A program made the position numbers and the translations under genes. The notes under the pieces were generated by a model. That model was given only the letters and a program-made list of their open reading frames with translations, did no database searches and was not told the origin of the DNA. Below, in pieces: positions 51,803 through 59,986 of a stretch of 64,000 bases of DNA (position 1 is its first letter; each line of letters begins with the position of its first letter). Origin of the DNA: Pseudodonghicola xiamenensis DSM 18339 (GTDB lineage Bacteria; Pseudomonadota; Alphaproteobacteria; Rhodobacterales; Rhodobacteraceae); the NCBI RefSeq assembly GCF_000429365.1, contig NZ_AUBS01000008.1:94346-158345 (forward strand), read 5' to 3'.

Positions 51803-51823
51803 AAACGACCAACAAACTACTGT

Positions 51824-51963
51824 CCCGGAGCGTTTCCGGGACGCCTTCCCGGGGCTCCGCCCGTTCGCGGCTGAAACGCGCCCCCGGAGCGTTTCCGGGA
51901 CGCCTTCCCGGGGCTCCGCCCGTTCGCGGCTGAAACGCTCCCCCGGAGCGTTTCCGGGACGCC
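51824..51963. repeat. 59-bp tandem repeat, about 2.4 copies
   Basis: Copies start at 51824 and 51883 and a partial one at 51942. The two complete units differ at one base. Each unit contains CCCGGAGCGTTTCCGGG, a small hairpin, and GCGGCTGAAACGC, giving further inverted pairing. It lies in the 338-bp gap between the pirin and TetR genes, which otherwise holds the hairpin at 51768 and the interspersed repeat. Confidence 0.9.
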
Positions 51964-51973
51964 GCTCACCCCC

Positions 51974-52036
51974 CCTTTTTCTGGCTGCAAATATCCCGGG
52001 GGGAAGGCCGCAGGCCGTGGGGGGCAGAGCCCCCCT
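51974..52036 (-). repeat. Interspersed GC-palindrome repeat, copy B
   Basis: This is the inverted copy of the element at 34384-34440: on the minus strand a GGGGGGCTCTGCCCCCC palindrome, GGCCTGCGGCC, and CCCGGGATATTTGCAGCCAG. It lies between the tandem repeat and the TetR stop at a convergent junction. Confidence 0.75.
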
Positions 52037-52040
52037 CGCC

Positions 52041-52628
52041 TCAGCCCACCACCGCCTTGCGGACCATGTCCCAATAAATCGTCTCGACCTGATCCAGCGA
52101 CAACCGGCCGCCAGCGCGATACCAGGTATTGACCCCGGTCAGCATGGCAATCACGGCCAGCGTGGCGATCTTCGGATCTGGCACCTCGAATACCCCCTCC
52201 GCGACGCCCTCCCGCAGGATACCTTCCAGCGCATCCTCATAATCGCGCCGCAGCCCCTCGATCACGGTGAAATTCTCCGGGCTGAGGTTGCGCAGTTCCA
52301 TATAGGCGATGAAAACCTCTTCCGGACGCCCCAGATGAAAGCGGATGTGGAACCGGGTGAATTCCTCCAGCCGCCGCAGCGGCCCTCCGACCAAGGGCCT
52401 GGCGCGCCAGGTCTCCAGCAGCTCTTGCATATGGGCGCGCATCAGATCAAACAGCAGGCTCTGCTTGTCAGGGGTGTAATTGTAAAGCGCCCCGGCTTGC
52501 ACGCCCACCTCTGCCGCGATCTGGCGCATCGAGACAGCGGCATAGCCCTGGCGCGCGAACAGTTTCAGCGCGGCGCCCCGGATGCGCGGCCCGGTGATAT
52601 CGGAATGAGATCCTGCAGTACGTGCCAT
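52041..52628 (-). CDS. TetR-family regulator
   Basis: A 195-residue TetR protein, with a typical N-terminal HTH (GYAAVSMRQIAAEVGVQAGALYNYTPDKQ) and a C-terminal ligand domain. A perfect dyad, TGAACGAATGTTCA, lies just upstream of its start, which suggests autoregulation. The target genes and ligand are unknown; related Rhodobacteraceae regulators control fatty-acid or CoA-ester genes. Confidence 0.88.
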   Translation of the reverse strand: MARTAGSHSDITGPRIRGAALKLFARQGYAAVSMRQIAAEVGVQAGALYNYTPDKQSLLFDLMRAHMQELLETWRARPLVGGPLRRLEEFTRFHIRFHLGRPEEVFIAYMELRNLSPENFTVIEGLRRDYEDALEGILREGVAEGVFEVPDPKIATLAVIAMLTGVNTWYRAGGRLSLDQVETIYWDMVRKAVVG

Positions 52629-52642
52629 GGGCCGACATTATA

Positions 52643-52656
52643 TGAACGAATGTTCA
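52643..52656. promoter_or_regulatory. TetR operator TGAACGAATGTTCA
   Basis: A perfect 5-4-5 palindrome, 15 bp upstream of the TetR start, consistent with autorepression. Confidence 0.6.
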
Positions 52657-52781
52657 GAAAAAACCCCTGCCGACCAGCCTGCCGGGGAAAACCCCGCAGA
52701 CAGCACCCTCGCCCGCCACCGCCGCTTGCGCACCGCCGCTCCAGCGGGCAGAAAGGGCTGACCGAGGTATCCTGAGGCCCC

Positions 52782-53051
52782 ATGTTCCCGCGACGTCCCC
52801 TTTTCGCCCAGATCGCCCTGCTCGCCGCGCTGACCGCGGCAGCGAACTGCACCCCTGTGCCCGAGCTCGAGGACAGCGTGACCCCGGATCTCCGCGCCGC
52901 CCCCTATCCCACATTGATCCCACTGGAGCCGGCACTGGCCCAGAACCCGCCCGAACCACAAAAGGCGGAAGCGCTGGAACAGCAGATGCAGGCGCGGCAG
53001 AACCGGCTGAACGCCCGGGCACAGCGGCTGAGAACCCGCCCGGTGGAATAA
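52782..53051 (+). CDS. Small exported protein upstream of hom
   Basis: An 89-residue protein with an N-terminal hydrophobic signal (FAQIALLAALTAAANC) and a Pro/Ala/Gln-rich mature part (LEQQMQARQNRLNARAQRL). The Cys could be a lipid-anchor residue, but the preceding Asn is unusual for a lipobox. It is 93 bp ahead of the homoserine dehydrogenase gene, an arrangement common in this family. The function is unknown. Confidence 0.6.
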   Translation: MFPRRPLFAQIALLAALTAAANCTPVPELEDSVTPDLRAAPYPTLIPLEPALAQNPPEPQKAEALEQQMQARQNRLNARAQRLRTRPVE

Positions 53052-53144
53052 CCCCCACCTCGGTTTGCTGCCACATTGCACCCCTATTGCGAAGCGGTTA
53101 AGGCACGGGGCAGCGTTTCCACGACAGCACGAAGGAAAAATTTG

Positions 53145-54431
53145 ATGACGAACGCTCTGCGCCTTGGGATTGCCGGTCTGGGCACTGTCGGTGTGGGCGT
53201 CGTCCGCATCATCCGCAAACACGCGCATCTGCTCGAGGCCCGCACCGGCCGCAGGATCGAGATCGTCGCGGTCAGCGCCCGCGACGCCGGCAAGGATCGC
53301 GGCGTCCCGCTTGGTGATTATGCCTGGGAAACCGACCCGGTCGCCCTGGCCCGGCGCGACGATATCGACGTCTTCGTCGAACTGATGGGCGGTGCCGAGG
53401 GCGCGGCCAAGGACGCGGTCGAAGCCGCGCTGCAAGGCGGCAAGGATGTCGTCACCGCCAACAAGGCGATGCTGGCCCACCATGGCCAGGACCTCGCCCT
53501 ACTGGCCGAAGAGGCCGGTCGCCAAATCCGCTATGAGGCTGCTGTCGCCGGCGGCATCCCGGTGATCAAAGCGCTGACCGAAGGGCTTGCCGGCAACGAG
53601 ATCACCCGGGTGATGGGAGTCATGAACGGCACCTGCAACTATATCCTCACCCGGATGGAGGCCACCGGACAGGGCTATAACGCGCTATTCAAGGAAGCCA
53701 GCGATCTGGGCTATCTCGAGGCCGATCCGAACCTCGACGTCGGCGGTATCGACGCTGGTCACAAACTGGCGATCCTGGCTTCGATCGCCTTCGGCACCCA
53801 GGTGAATTTCGACGGGGTGGAGCTGGAGGGCATTCAGCGCATCACATTGGAAGATATTCGTCAGGCAGCCGACATGGGCTATCGCGTCAAGCTTCTGGGC
53901 GTGGCCCAGCGCAGCCCGCGTGGGCTGGTGCAGCGGATGCAGCCCTGCCTGGTGCCGGCGCATTCGCCGCTGGGCCAGCTCGAGGGCGGTACCAATATGG
54001 TGGTGATCGAAGGCGACGCCATCGACCAGCTGGTGCTGCGCGGTCCCGGTGCCGGCGAAGGCCCGACCGCCAGCGCGGTGCTGGGCGACATCTGTGATCT
54101 CGCCCGCGGGGTCAAGCTGCCGGTCTTCGGCCAGCCGGCCAAAACGCTCGAGGCGGCGCAACCGGCACAAACCGGGCTGCCGGCGCCCTATTACCTGCGG
54201 ATGTCGCTGTTGGACAAACCCGGCGCGCTGGCCAAGATCGCCAAGATTCTGGGCGACGCCGGCGTCTCGATCGACCGGATGCGGCAATACGGCCATACCA
54301 ATGGCGCCGCCCCGGTGCTCTTCGTCACCCACAAGACCACCCGCGCCTCGCTCGACGTGGCGCTGGAGGCGATGGCGACGACCGATGTGATCGCCTCGGA
54401 GCCCGTCGCCCTCAGGATCGAACACGTCTGA
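53145..54431 (+). CDS. hom: Homoserine dehydrogenase
   Basis: A 428-residue enzyme reducing aspartate semialdehyde to homoserine on the route to threonine and methionine. The NAD(P)-binding GIAGLGTVGVG motif, the GGIPVIKALTEGLAGN catalytic region and the YLEADPNLDVGGIDAGHKLAIL signature are visible. A C-terminal ACT domain (about 350-428) usually provides threonine feedback. GAAGGA precedes the start at 53145. Confidence 0.95.
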   Translation: MTNALRLGIAGLGTVGVGVVRIIRKHAHLLEARTGRRIEIVAVSARDAGKDRGVPLGDYAWETDPVALARRDDIDVFVELMGGAEGAAKDAVEAALQGGKDVVTANKAMLAHHGQDLALLAEEAGRQIRYEAAVAGGIPVIKALTEGLAGNEITRVMGVMNGTCNYILTRMEATGQGYNALFKEASDLGYLEADPNLDVGGIDAGHKLAILASIAFGTQVNFDGVELEGIQRITLEDIRQAADMGYRVKLLGVAQRSPRGLVQRMQPCLVPAHSPLGQLEGGTNMVVIEGDAIDQLVLRGPGAGEGPTASAVLGDICDLARGVKLPVFGQPAKTLEAAQPAQTGLPAPYYLRMSLLDKPGALAKIAKILGDAGVSIDRMRQYGHTNGAAPVLFVTHKTTRASLDVALEAMATTDVIASEPVALRIEHV

Positions 54432-54442
54432 GCGATAGCTCT

Positions 54443-54480
54443 CGGGTGCAGGCCTCCGGCTCAGCCGAGGCCTGCGCCCG
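54443..54480. terminator. 14-bp hairpin between hom and the P-type ATPase
   Basis: CGGGTGCAGGCCTC and GAGGCCTGCGCCCG form a 14-bp stem with one G-T pair and a 10-nt loop. It lies between convergent stops, so it may act in both directions. Confidence 0.7.
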
Positions 54481-54575
54481 ATCCCTCCCCCGGGGCCACG
54501 GCAGCTAATCCGACGATCGAACCGATGCTGGTTGCCCACACCCCGGCAGCATGATCCGTATCAGCACGATCCATA

Positions 54576-57278
54576 TCAGCCCTGCGCCGTCTTCGGTCGC
54601 CCCAGCGCCAGGCGCATCTGCTTCTCGGTCTCGATCAGCGCGAAGAACACCACACCGACCCCCACGATCATCGCACCATCCCGAAGCGGCACCGCCTCGG
54701 TCCCGAAAATGCGCTGTAAGGGCGGCAGATATGTCACGGCGAATTGCGCCGCCACCACGGTCACCAGACTGGCCCAGACCATCGGAGTACCCTTTACCGC
54801 CTGCCAGGTCAGCGAGGTGCCATAGATGTTGCGGATGAAGAAGAGATAGAAAATCTCCTGCACCACCAGCATGTTCATCGCCATGGTGCGCGCCAGTTCG
54901 TCGCTATAGCCCTGATCATGAGCATAGCTGTAGACACCGAAGACCGCGACCAGACAGAGGATCGAAACCAGCAGAATGGTCCAGATCAGCGAACCGGTCA
55001 GCAGCGGCTCATCCCGCGGCCGCGGCGGGCGGCGCATGGTGCCCGCCTCTGAGGGCTCAAAGGCCAGTGCCATGCCCAGGGTGATGGCGGTGATCAGGTT
55101 GATCCAGAGGATCTGCACCGCCGTGATCGGCAGCGGCAGCCCGGCAAAAAGCGCCACGATGATGGTGATCGCTTCGCCGCCGTTGGTCGGCAGGGTCCAG
55201 GAGATTACCTTCTTGATATTGTCATAAACCGTGCGCCCTTCGCGCACTGCCGCGGCGATCGAGGCGAAGTTGTCGTCGGCCAGCACCAGTTCGGCGGCCT
55301 CCTTCGCCGCCTCGCTGCCTTTCTGACCCATGGCGATACCGGCATCGGCACGTTTCAGCGCCGGGGCATCATTCACCCCGTCGCCGGTCATCGCCACCGT
55401 CAGCCCACGCGATTGCAACGCCGAAACCAGCCGTAACTTGTGCGCCGGAGACGTGCGGGCGAAGATATCGGTCTCGACCGCAGCCTTGGCCAGTTCGACA
55501 TCGTCCATCACCTCGATATCCGCGCCGGTCAGCACGCTGTCGGGGTTGCTGAGGCCGATCATGCCGCCGATGGCGCGGGCGGTGGCGGCATGATCGCCGG
55601 TGATCATCTTCACGTCGATGCCGGCGGCATGACATTCCGCCACCGCCGCGATCGCCTCAGGGCGCGGCGGGTCGATCAACCCGATCAACCCGATCAGGGT
55701 CAGCCGGCCCTTCATCTGGTCCTTGTGCAGCGGCTCGCCCTCTTCGGGCGGTTGCCCCACCGCCACGGCGATCACCCGCTGGCCACCCGCGGCCAGGACC
55801 TCGACCCTCGCAGCCCAGTGATCAGGATCCAGAGGCGCGGTGCCACCGTCGGGCATGCGCTGATCGGCGCAGAGCATCATCACCGCCTCAGGCGCCCCCT
55901 TGACGTGCAGGGTGCGCTCCCCCTCCGGCGACCGGTGCAGCACCGCCATATAGCGGTGCGCCGCGTCGAAGGGGATGGCGTCGATCCTGAGCCAATCGGC
56001 ATAGGGATCGGCACCGCGGCGGGTGATCTTGCCGGCAAGCGCCATCAAGGCCCCCTCCATCGGGTCGCCCTCGACCCGCCAGATGCTGCCCGCGTCGTTC
56101 AGCACCGCATCATTGCACAGCCCGGCGCCTTCGGCGAATTCCATCAGCACCGCGTGATCCTCGGGGTCGGCATCGGCCTCGCGCCAGCGGATCGCGCCCT
56201 CGGGCGCATACCCGTTGCCATCGACCGAGAACACATGATCGGCCGAGGCGAGCGAGGCGACCATCATCTCGTTCCGGGTCAGCGTGCCGGTCTTGTCCGA
56301 ACAGATCACCGACACCGATCCCAAGGTCTCGATCGCCGGCAACCGCCGCACGATGGCGTTGCGCCCGGCCATCGCGCGCACCCCCACCGCCAGGGTAATG
56401 GTCAGCACCGCCGGCAGCCCCTCGGGGATCGCTGCCACCGACAGGCCGACCACCGACATGAAGAGACCGGCGAATTCCATGTGCATCACGAAATAGCCAT
56501 AGCCCAGCAGCATGGCGCCGAGGATCAGGATGAACAGCGTCAGCCAGCGCGCGAAGACATCCATCTGATGCACCAGAGGCGTCGTCAGCACCTCGACCTG
56601 CGCCAGCATGCCGCTGATCTTACCGATCTCGGTGTCGGCTCCGGTGTCGGTGACGACGCCCCGCGCGGTTCCGGTCGCCACCAACGTCCCGCTGAACAGC
56701 ATCGAATGACGATCGCCCAGCGCCGCCTCCACCGGCACCGGCTGGATGCCCTTGTCAACGGGAACGGATTCCCCGGTCAGCACCGCCTCTTCCGCCTTCA
56801 GCCCATGTGTCTCGATCAGGCGCAAATCGGCCGGCACCCGGTCGCCGGCTTCGAGCAGGACGATATCGCCGGGCACCAGTTCGGCAGCATCGAGGCTTTG
56901 CCGGCGACCATCGCGCAGCACCGCACAATGCGGTGCCAGCATCCCCCGGATCGCCTCCATCGCCTGTTCGGCGCGCCCTTCCTGGATGAAACCGATCACC
57001 GCATTGGCCAGCACCACCGCCAGGATCACCCCGGTATCGACCCAATGCGCCAAGGCCGCCGTGACCGCCGCGGCGGCCAGCAGAACATAAATCAGAACGT
57101 TGTGGAATTGCAGCAGGAACCGCACAACCGGCCCGCGCCCCGGCGCCGAGGGCAACAGGTTCGGCCCATGTTCGGCATGCCGCCGGGCGGCCTCCTCGGC
57201 GGTCAGCCCCGCCGGGGGGACCGATAGCGTTGCGAGACAGTCTTCTGCGCCCACGGCATGGGGATCGGCAATCGGCAT
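54576..57278 (-). CDS. Cation-transporting P-type ATPase (P2 type)
   Basis: A 900-residue P-type ATPase. It has the phosphorylation site CSDKTGTLT (Asp328), the actuator LTGES, and the hinge GDGVNDAPALKRADAGIAMG. The transmembrane IPEGLPAVLTITL motif is typical of P2 calcium or sodium pumps. N-terminal cation-ATPase and C-terminal domains are present, and no heavy-metal-binding CxxC or CPC is seen. Ca2+, Mg2+ or Na+ transport cannot be told apart here. GAGGAG precedes the start; the longer upstream reading is a shadow. Confidence 0.9.
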   Translation of the reverse strand: MPIADPHAVGAEDCLATLSVPPAGLTAEEAARRHAEHGPNLLPSAPGRGPVVRFLLQFHNVLIYVLLAAAAVTAALAHWVDTGVILAVVLANAVIGFIQEGRAEQAMEAIRGMLAPHCAVLRDGRRQSLDAAELVPGDIVLLEAGDRVPADLRLIETHGLKAEEAVLTGESVPVDKGIQPVPVEAALGDRHSMLFSGTLVATGTARGVVTDTGADTEIGKISGMLAQVEVLTTPLVHQMDVFARWLTLFILILGAMLLGYGYFVMHMEFAGLFMSVVGLSVAAIPEGLPAVLTITLAVGVRAMAGRNAIVRRLPAIETLGSVSVICSDKTGTLTRNEMMVASLASADHVFSVDGNGYAPEGAIRWREADADPEDHAVLMEFAEGAGLCNDAVLNDAGSIWRVEGDPMEGALMALAGKITRRGADPYADWLRIDAIPFDAAHRYMAVLHRSPEGERTLHVKGAPEAVMMLCADQRMPDGGTAPLDPDHWAARVEVLAAGGQRVIAVAVGQPPEEGEPLHKDQMKGRLTLIGLIGLIDPPRPEAIAAVAECHAAGIDVKMITGDHAATARAIGGMIGLSNPDSVLTGADIEVMDDVELAKAAVETDIFARTSPAHKLRLVSALQSRGLTVAMTGDGVNDAPALKRADAGIAMGQKGSEAAKEAAELVLADDNFASIAAAVREGRTVYDNIKKVISWTLPTNGGEAITIIVALFAGLPLPITAVQILWINLITAITLGMALAFEPSEAGTMRRPPRPRDEPLLTGSLIWTILLVSILCLVAVFGVYSYAHDQGYSDELARTMAMNMLVVQEIFYLFFIRNIYGTSLTWQAVKGTPMVWASLVTVVAAQFAVTYLPPLQRIFGTEAVPLRDGAMIVGVGVVFFALIETEKQMRLALGRPKTAQG

Positions 57279-57603
57279 TGTCGTCTCCTCTTCTCGGGCC
57301 ACTCGCCGCATCGCGGCGAAAGCCCCCACTGCATGCGCAGCATAGACAGGAAGTCCCCACCCCAACAATGAGGTAAAGGCGCCAATCTTCGGCAGTGCGC
57401 CCAGCCGCCGCAGGCAGGCTCCCCGCGGCAAGGTCCATCCTTGGGCAGAATTCACCCCCAGGGGCTGCACGCAACGAATTCCGCCGTCGCAGCCCTTTTA
57501 CTCCCTCGCCCCATGCCTATGCTGAAGGCGATCCTTCCGGCGGTCTGACGCGGTCCTGCCCCGGGGCCGGCCCGCCGCTCTCGCAACCTGACGGAGATCT
57601 TTC
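57279..57603. other. 325-bp divergent intergenic region, no gene seen
   Basis: This region lies between the P-type ATPase and hydroxyacid dehydrogenase genes. Apart from probable promoters and ribosome-binding sites, it has no long repeats, conserved RNA or convincing open frame. A small CTGCATGCGCAG dyad-like stretch sits near 57330. Confidence 0.5.
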
Positions 57604-58590
57604 ATGACCACGCCCTCTTCCGCCGCAGCCACCGCCGGCGGCCCCGTCATCGTCAACCAGATCGGCCCCGAAGTCGGCGCCTGCCTGCGCGATCATCCGG
57701 CCGGCTTCACTGTGATCGACCGGCTCGATCGTGACGTCGCCCCTTGGGAGGGGCTGCCGGATGAGACGGAAATCCTGCTGACCGGTCCCTCCGCCGGCTG
57801 GCGCAAGGCCCCGACCGAGGCGCAGCCGCTGCCCAAGCGGCTGCGCTGGGTACAGTCGCTGTCGACCGGCATCGAGGCCTATCCGCGCTGGGTCTTCGAA
57901 GGCCGCCGTTTCACCTGCGGGCGCGGTGTGGCTGCCTCGGCCATCGCCGAATACGTACTGACGGCCATGCTCGACCACGCCAAGGGGTTCAGCGACCTCA
58001 AGGTACACGACCAGGCCGGCTGGAAGGTCAAGTACGACCTCGACGGACTGGCCGGCAAGACCCTGGGCATCCTTGGTTATGGCGCCATCGGCCGGGCCAT
58101 CGCCCGCCGCGCCCATGGGTTCGAGATGGAGGTTCTGGCCTGCCGGCGCGGCGCCTGGGACGACAGCGACCCCTATGCCCGCCCCGCCGCGGCGCCTGAG
58201 ACGCTATTCGCCGCCTCGGATTACCTGGCCATCGCGATGCCGCTGACAGATGCCACCCGGCATCTGGTCGACGCGGCACTGCTGGCGCAGGCCCAGCCCG
58301 GGCTGGTGCTGATCAATATCGCACGCGGCGAGATCGTCGATCAGGCGGCGCTAGTCGCGGCGATCGACAAGGGGAAGCTGGGCGGGGCCGTTCTGGATGT
58401 CACCACCCCCGAGCCGCTGCCGGACGGCGATCCGCTCTATTCCCTGCCGAATGTGGTGATCACCCCACATATCTCGTGGAAAACTCCCGCCTTCATGGCC
58501 GGTTTCCTGCGTGACATGACCGCCAATCTCGATGCCTATCTTGCCGGCCAGCCGCTGACAAACGAGGTCGATCTGACCCGCGGTTACTGA
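57604..58590 (+). CDS. D-isomer-specific 2-hydroxyacid dehydrogenase
   Basis: A 328-residue NAD(P)-dependent dehydrogenase with the GILGYGAIGRAIARR dinucleotide site, the Arg of NIARGE, the Glu of TTPEPLP and the His of ITPHISW as the catalytic set. This family reduces glyoxylate, hydroxypyruvate and related 2-oxoacids. The specific substrate is not clear. A MAPEG gene follows 153 bp downstream. Confidence 0.9.
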   Translation: MTTPSSAAATAGGPVIVNQIGPEVGACLRDHPAGFTVIDRLDRDVAPWEGLPDETEILLTGPSAGWRKAPTEAQPLPKRLRWVQSLSTGIEAYPRWVFEGRRFTCGRGVAASAIAEYVLTAMLDHAKGFSDLKVHDQAGWKVKYDLDGLAGKTLGILGYGAIGRAIARRAHGFEMEVLACRRGAWDDSDPYARPAAAPETLFAASDYLAIAMPLTDATRHLVDAALLAQAQPGLVLINIARGEIVDQAALVAAIDKGKLGGAVLDVTTPEPLPDGDPLYSLPNVVITPHISWKTPAFMAGFLRDMTANLDAYLAGQPLTNEVDLTRGY

Positions 58591-58743
58591 CCCCGGCGCC
58601 CTGCCCGACCATAACCGCAGGTCCCAGCCAGGCATCCACATCGACCGGCGACAAAACGATCAATGGTTTCCGAATATACCTTTCCCTAGGATCGCAGTGC
58701 CCCGGCCCGGGGTACTGCCAGATCAGACAATCGAAAAGACATC

Positions 58744-59130
58744 ATGACCCTGACCATTACCGCCCTTTACGCCGGCCTCGCCGGACTGCTGTATCTGTTT
58801 CTCTCGATCCACGTGATCAAGCAGCGTATCGCCTGCCACCAGTCGCTGGGAGATGGCGGCGACGCCCTGTTGAGCCGCCGCATCCGGGCGCATGGAAACT
58901 TCTCGGAATACGCTCCCCTGACACTGATCCTGATTGCGGCCTTCGAGGCACAGGGCGGCGCTGCCCCGCTGGTGCATCTGGCCGGGATCGTCCTGCTGGT
59001 CAGCCGAGCGCTGCATGCCTATGGCATGCAGCGCGAGGGTCAGGAATGGGGCCGAAAATACGGCATCCTGAGCTGCTTTGCCCTGCTGTTGGCCCTGTCA
59101 CTGGCCGATATCGTCATGGCGCTGACCTGA
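58744..59130 (+). CDS. MAPEG family membrane protein
   Basis: A 128-residue four-helix inner-membrane protein. RIRAHGNFSEYAPLTLILIA is the MAPEG signature with the Asn-Phe-x-Glu motif of glutathione-binding sites. Bacterial members may show glutathione transferase or peroxidase activity. It converges on the AraC gene with 3 bp between. Confidence 0.88.
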   Translation: MTLTITALYAGLAGLLYLFLSIHVIKQRIACHQSLGDGGDALLSRRIRAHGNFSEYAPLTLILIAAFEAQGGAAPLVHLAGIVLLVSRALHAYGMQREGQEWGRKYGILSCFALLLALSLADIVMALT

Positions 59131-59133
59131 TCC

Positions 59134-59943
59134 TCAGCGCAGCCCGGAGCGAAAAGCCGAGGGCGGCGCACCGAATTCGCGGCGAAAGGCGGCAGTAAAG
59201 GCCGAGGGGCTGGAATAACCCAGCCGCCGGGCCAGCGCCGTGCTGGTCTCGCCGCGCTCGATCCCCTCCAGCGCCACCATGCAGCGCAGCTTGGCGCGCC
59301 AGTCACGAAAGGTCATACCCGCCTCGGTCGCGAACAGCCGCTCCAAGGTACGCTCCGAAGTGTCCAGATCGCGCGCCACCTCGGACAAACTGCGCCGCTC
59401 CTCCGGATGCCGCAGAAAATGCGCCATCACCGCCACCAGCCGCGCATCGCGCCCCCCCGGCAAATGCAGCGCCGCCGGCCGCAGCCGGGCGATCTCGTCC
59501 AGCGCCACCCAGGCCAGTCGGCGCGCGGCGGCGCCGGCCTGATCCTCCTCCACCGCCAGACGCTCGACAATCCCGCGCAACAACGGCGAACCGCGAAAGA
59601 CGGTACAGGCCTGCGGCAGCCCGGCCCGTCCGGCAAAGCGCGGCGCGACATAGAGGTGACGTACCCGCAACGAGGTCTGGGTGGTCAACTGATGACCCAG
59701 ACCGCCCGGTATCCAGATCGCGTGCTTGTGCGGCACCATCCAGACATCTTCGCCCGCGCGCAGCCGCAACACCCCGTCCAGACAAAGGATCAACTGTGCC
59801 CGGGGATGGGCATGAGGCAACACCGCGACCCCGGCGCCCATCGTGCCGCAGCGGGCGATCACCGGACGACCCGGCGATGTGTCATACCCGTCACCGGTGG
59901 GCGTGGCCGTGGTATTTGGCGGAAACTCGACATGTTTTGGCAT
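59134..59943 (-). CDS. AraC-family regulator with cupin sensor
   Basis: A 269-residue regulator. An N-terminal cupin-like domain (VLPHAHPRAQLILCLDGVLRL) is followed by a double helix-turn-helix ending in GYSSPSAFTAAFRREFGAPPSAF. The layout recalls NimR-type regulators, which are divergent from and control an adjacent transporter. Here only 43 bp separate it from a DASS transporter gene. Confidence 0.88.
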   Translation of the reverse strand: MPKHVEFPPNTTATPTGDGYDTSPGRPVIARCGTMGAGVAVLPHAHPRAQLILCLDGVLRLRAGEDVWMVPHKHAIWIPGGLGHQLTTQTSLRVRHLYVAPRFAGRAGLPQACTVFRGSPLLRGIVERLAVEEDQAGAAARRLAWVALDEIARLRPAALHLPGGRDARLVAVMAHFLRHPEERRSLSEVARDLDTSERTLERLFATEAGMTFRDWRAKLRCMVALEGIERGETSTALARRLGYSSPSAFTAAFRREFGAPPSAFRSGLR

Positions 59944-59965
59944 AATGTCGATCTAGCACAATCCC

Positions 59966-59984
59966 GAGTCTTTTCATAGGACTC
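59966..59984. promoter_or_regulatory. Possible AraC site, GAGTC-N9-GACTC
   Basis: An inverted repeat filling the 43-bp gap between the AraC gene and the transporter start. It may be the regulator site, but the spacing is also compatible with chance. Confidence 0.35.
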
Positions 59985-59986
59985 AT

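Noticed and set aside
51824..51963. CRISPR array
   Set aside because: The units are directly adjacent, so there are no variable spacers, and no cas genes lie nearby.
55440..57227. A 595-residue open frame antisense to the P-type ATPase
   Set aside because: Shadow frame of a strongly supported ATPase; composition is His/Arg/Gln-biased without motifs.
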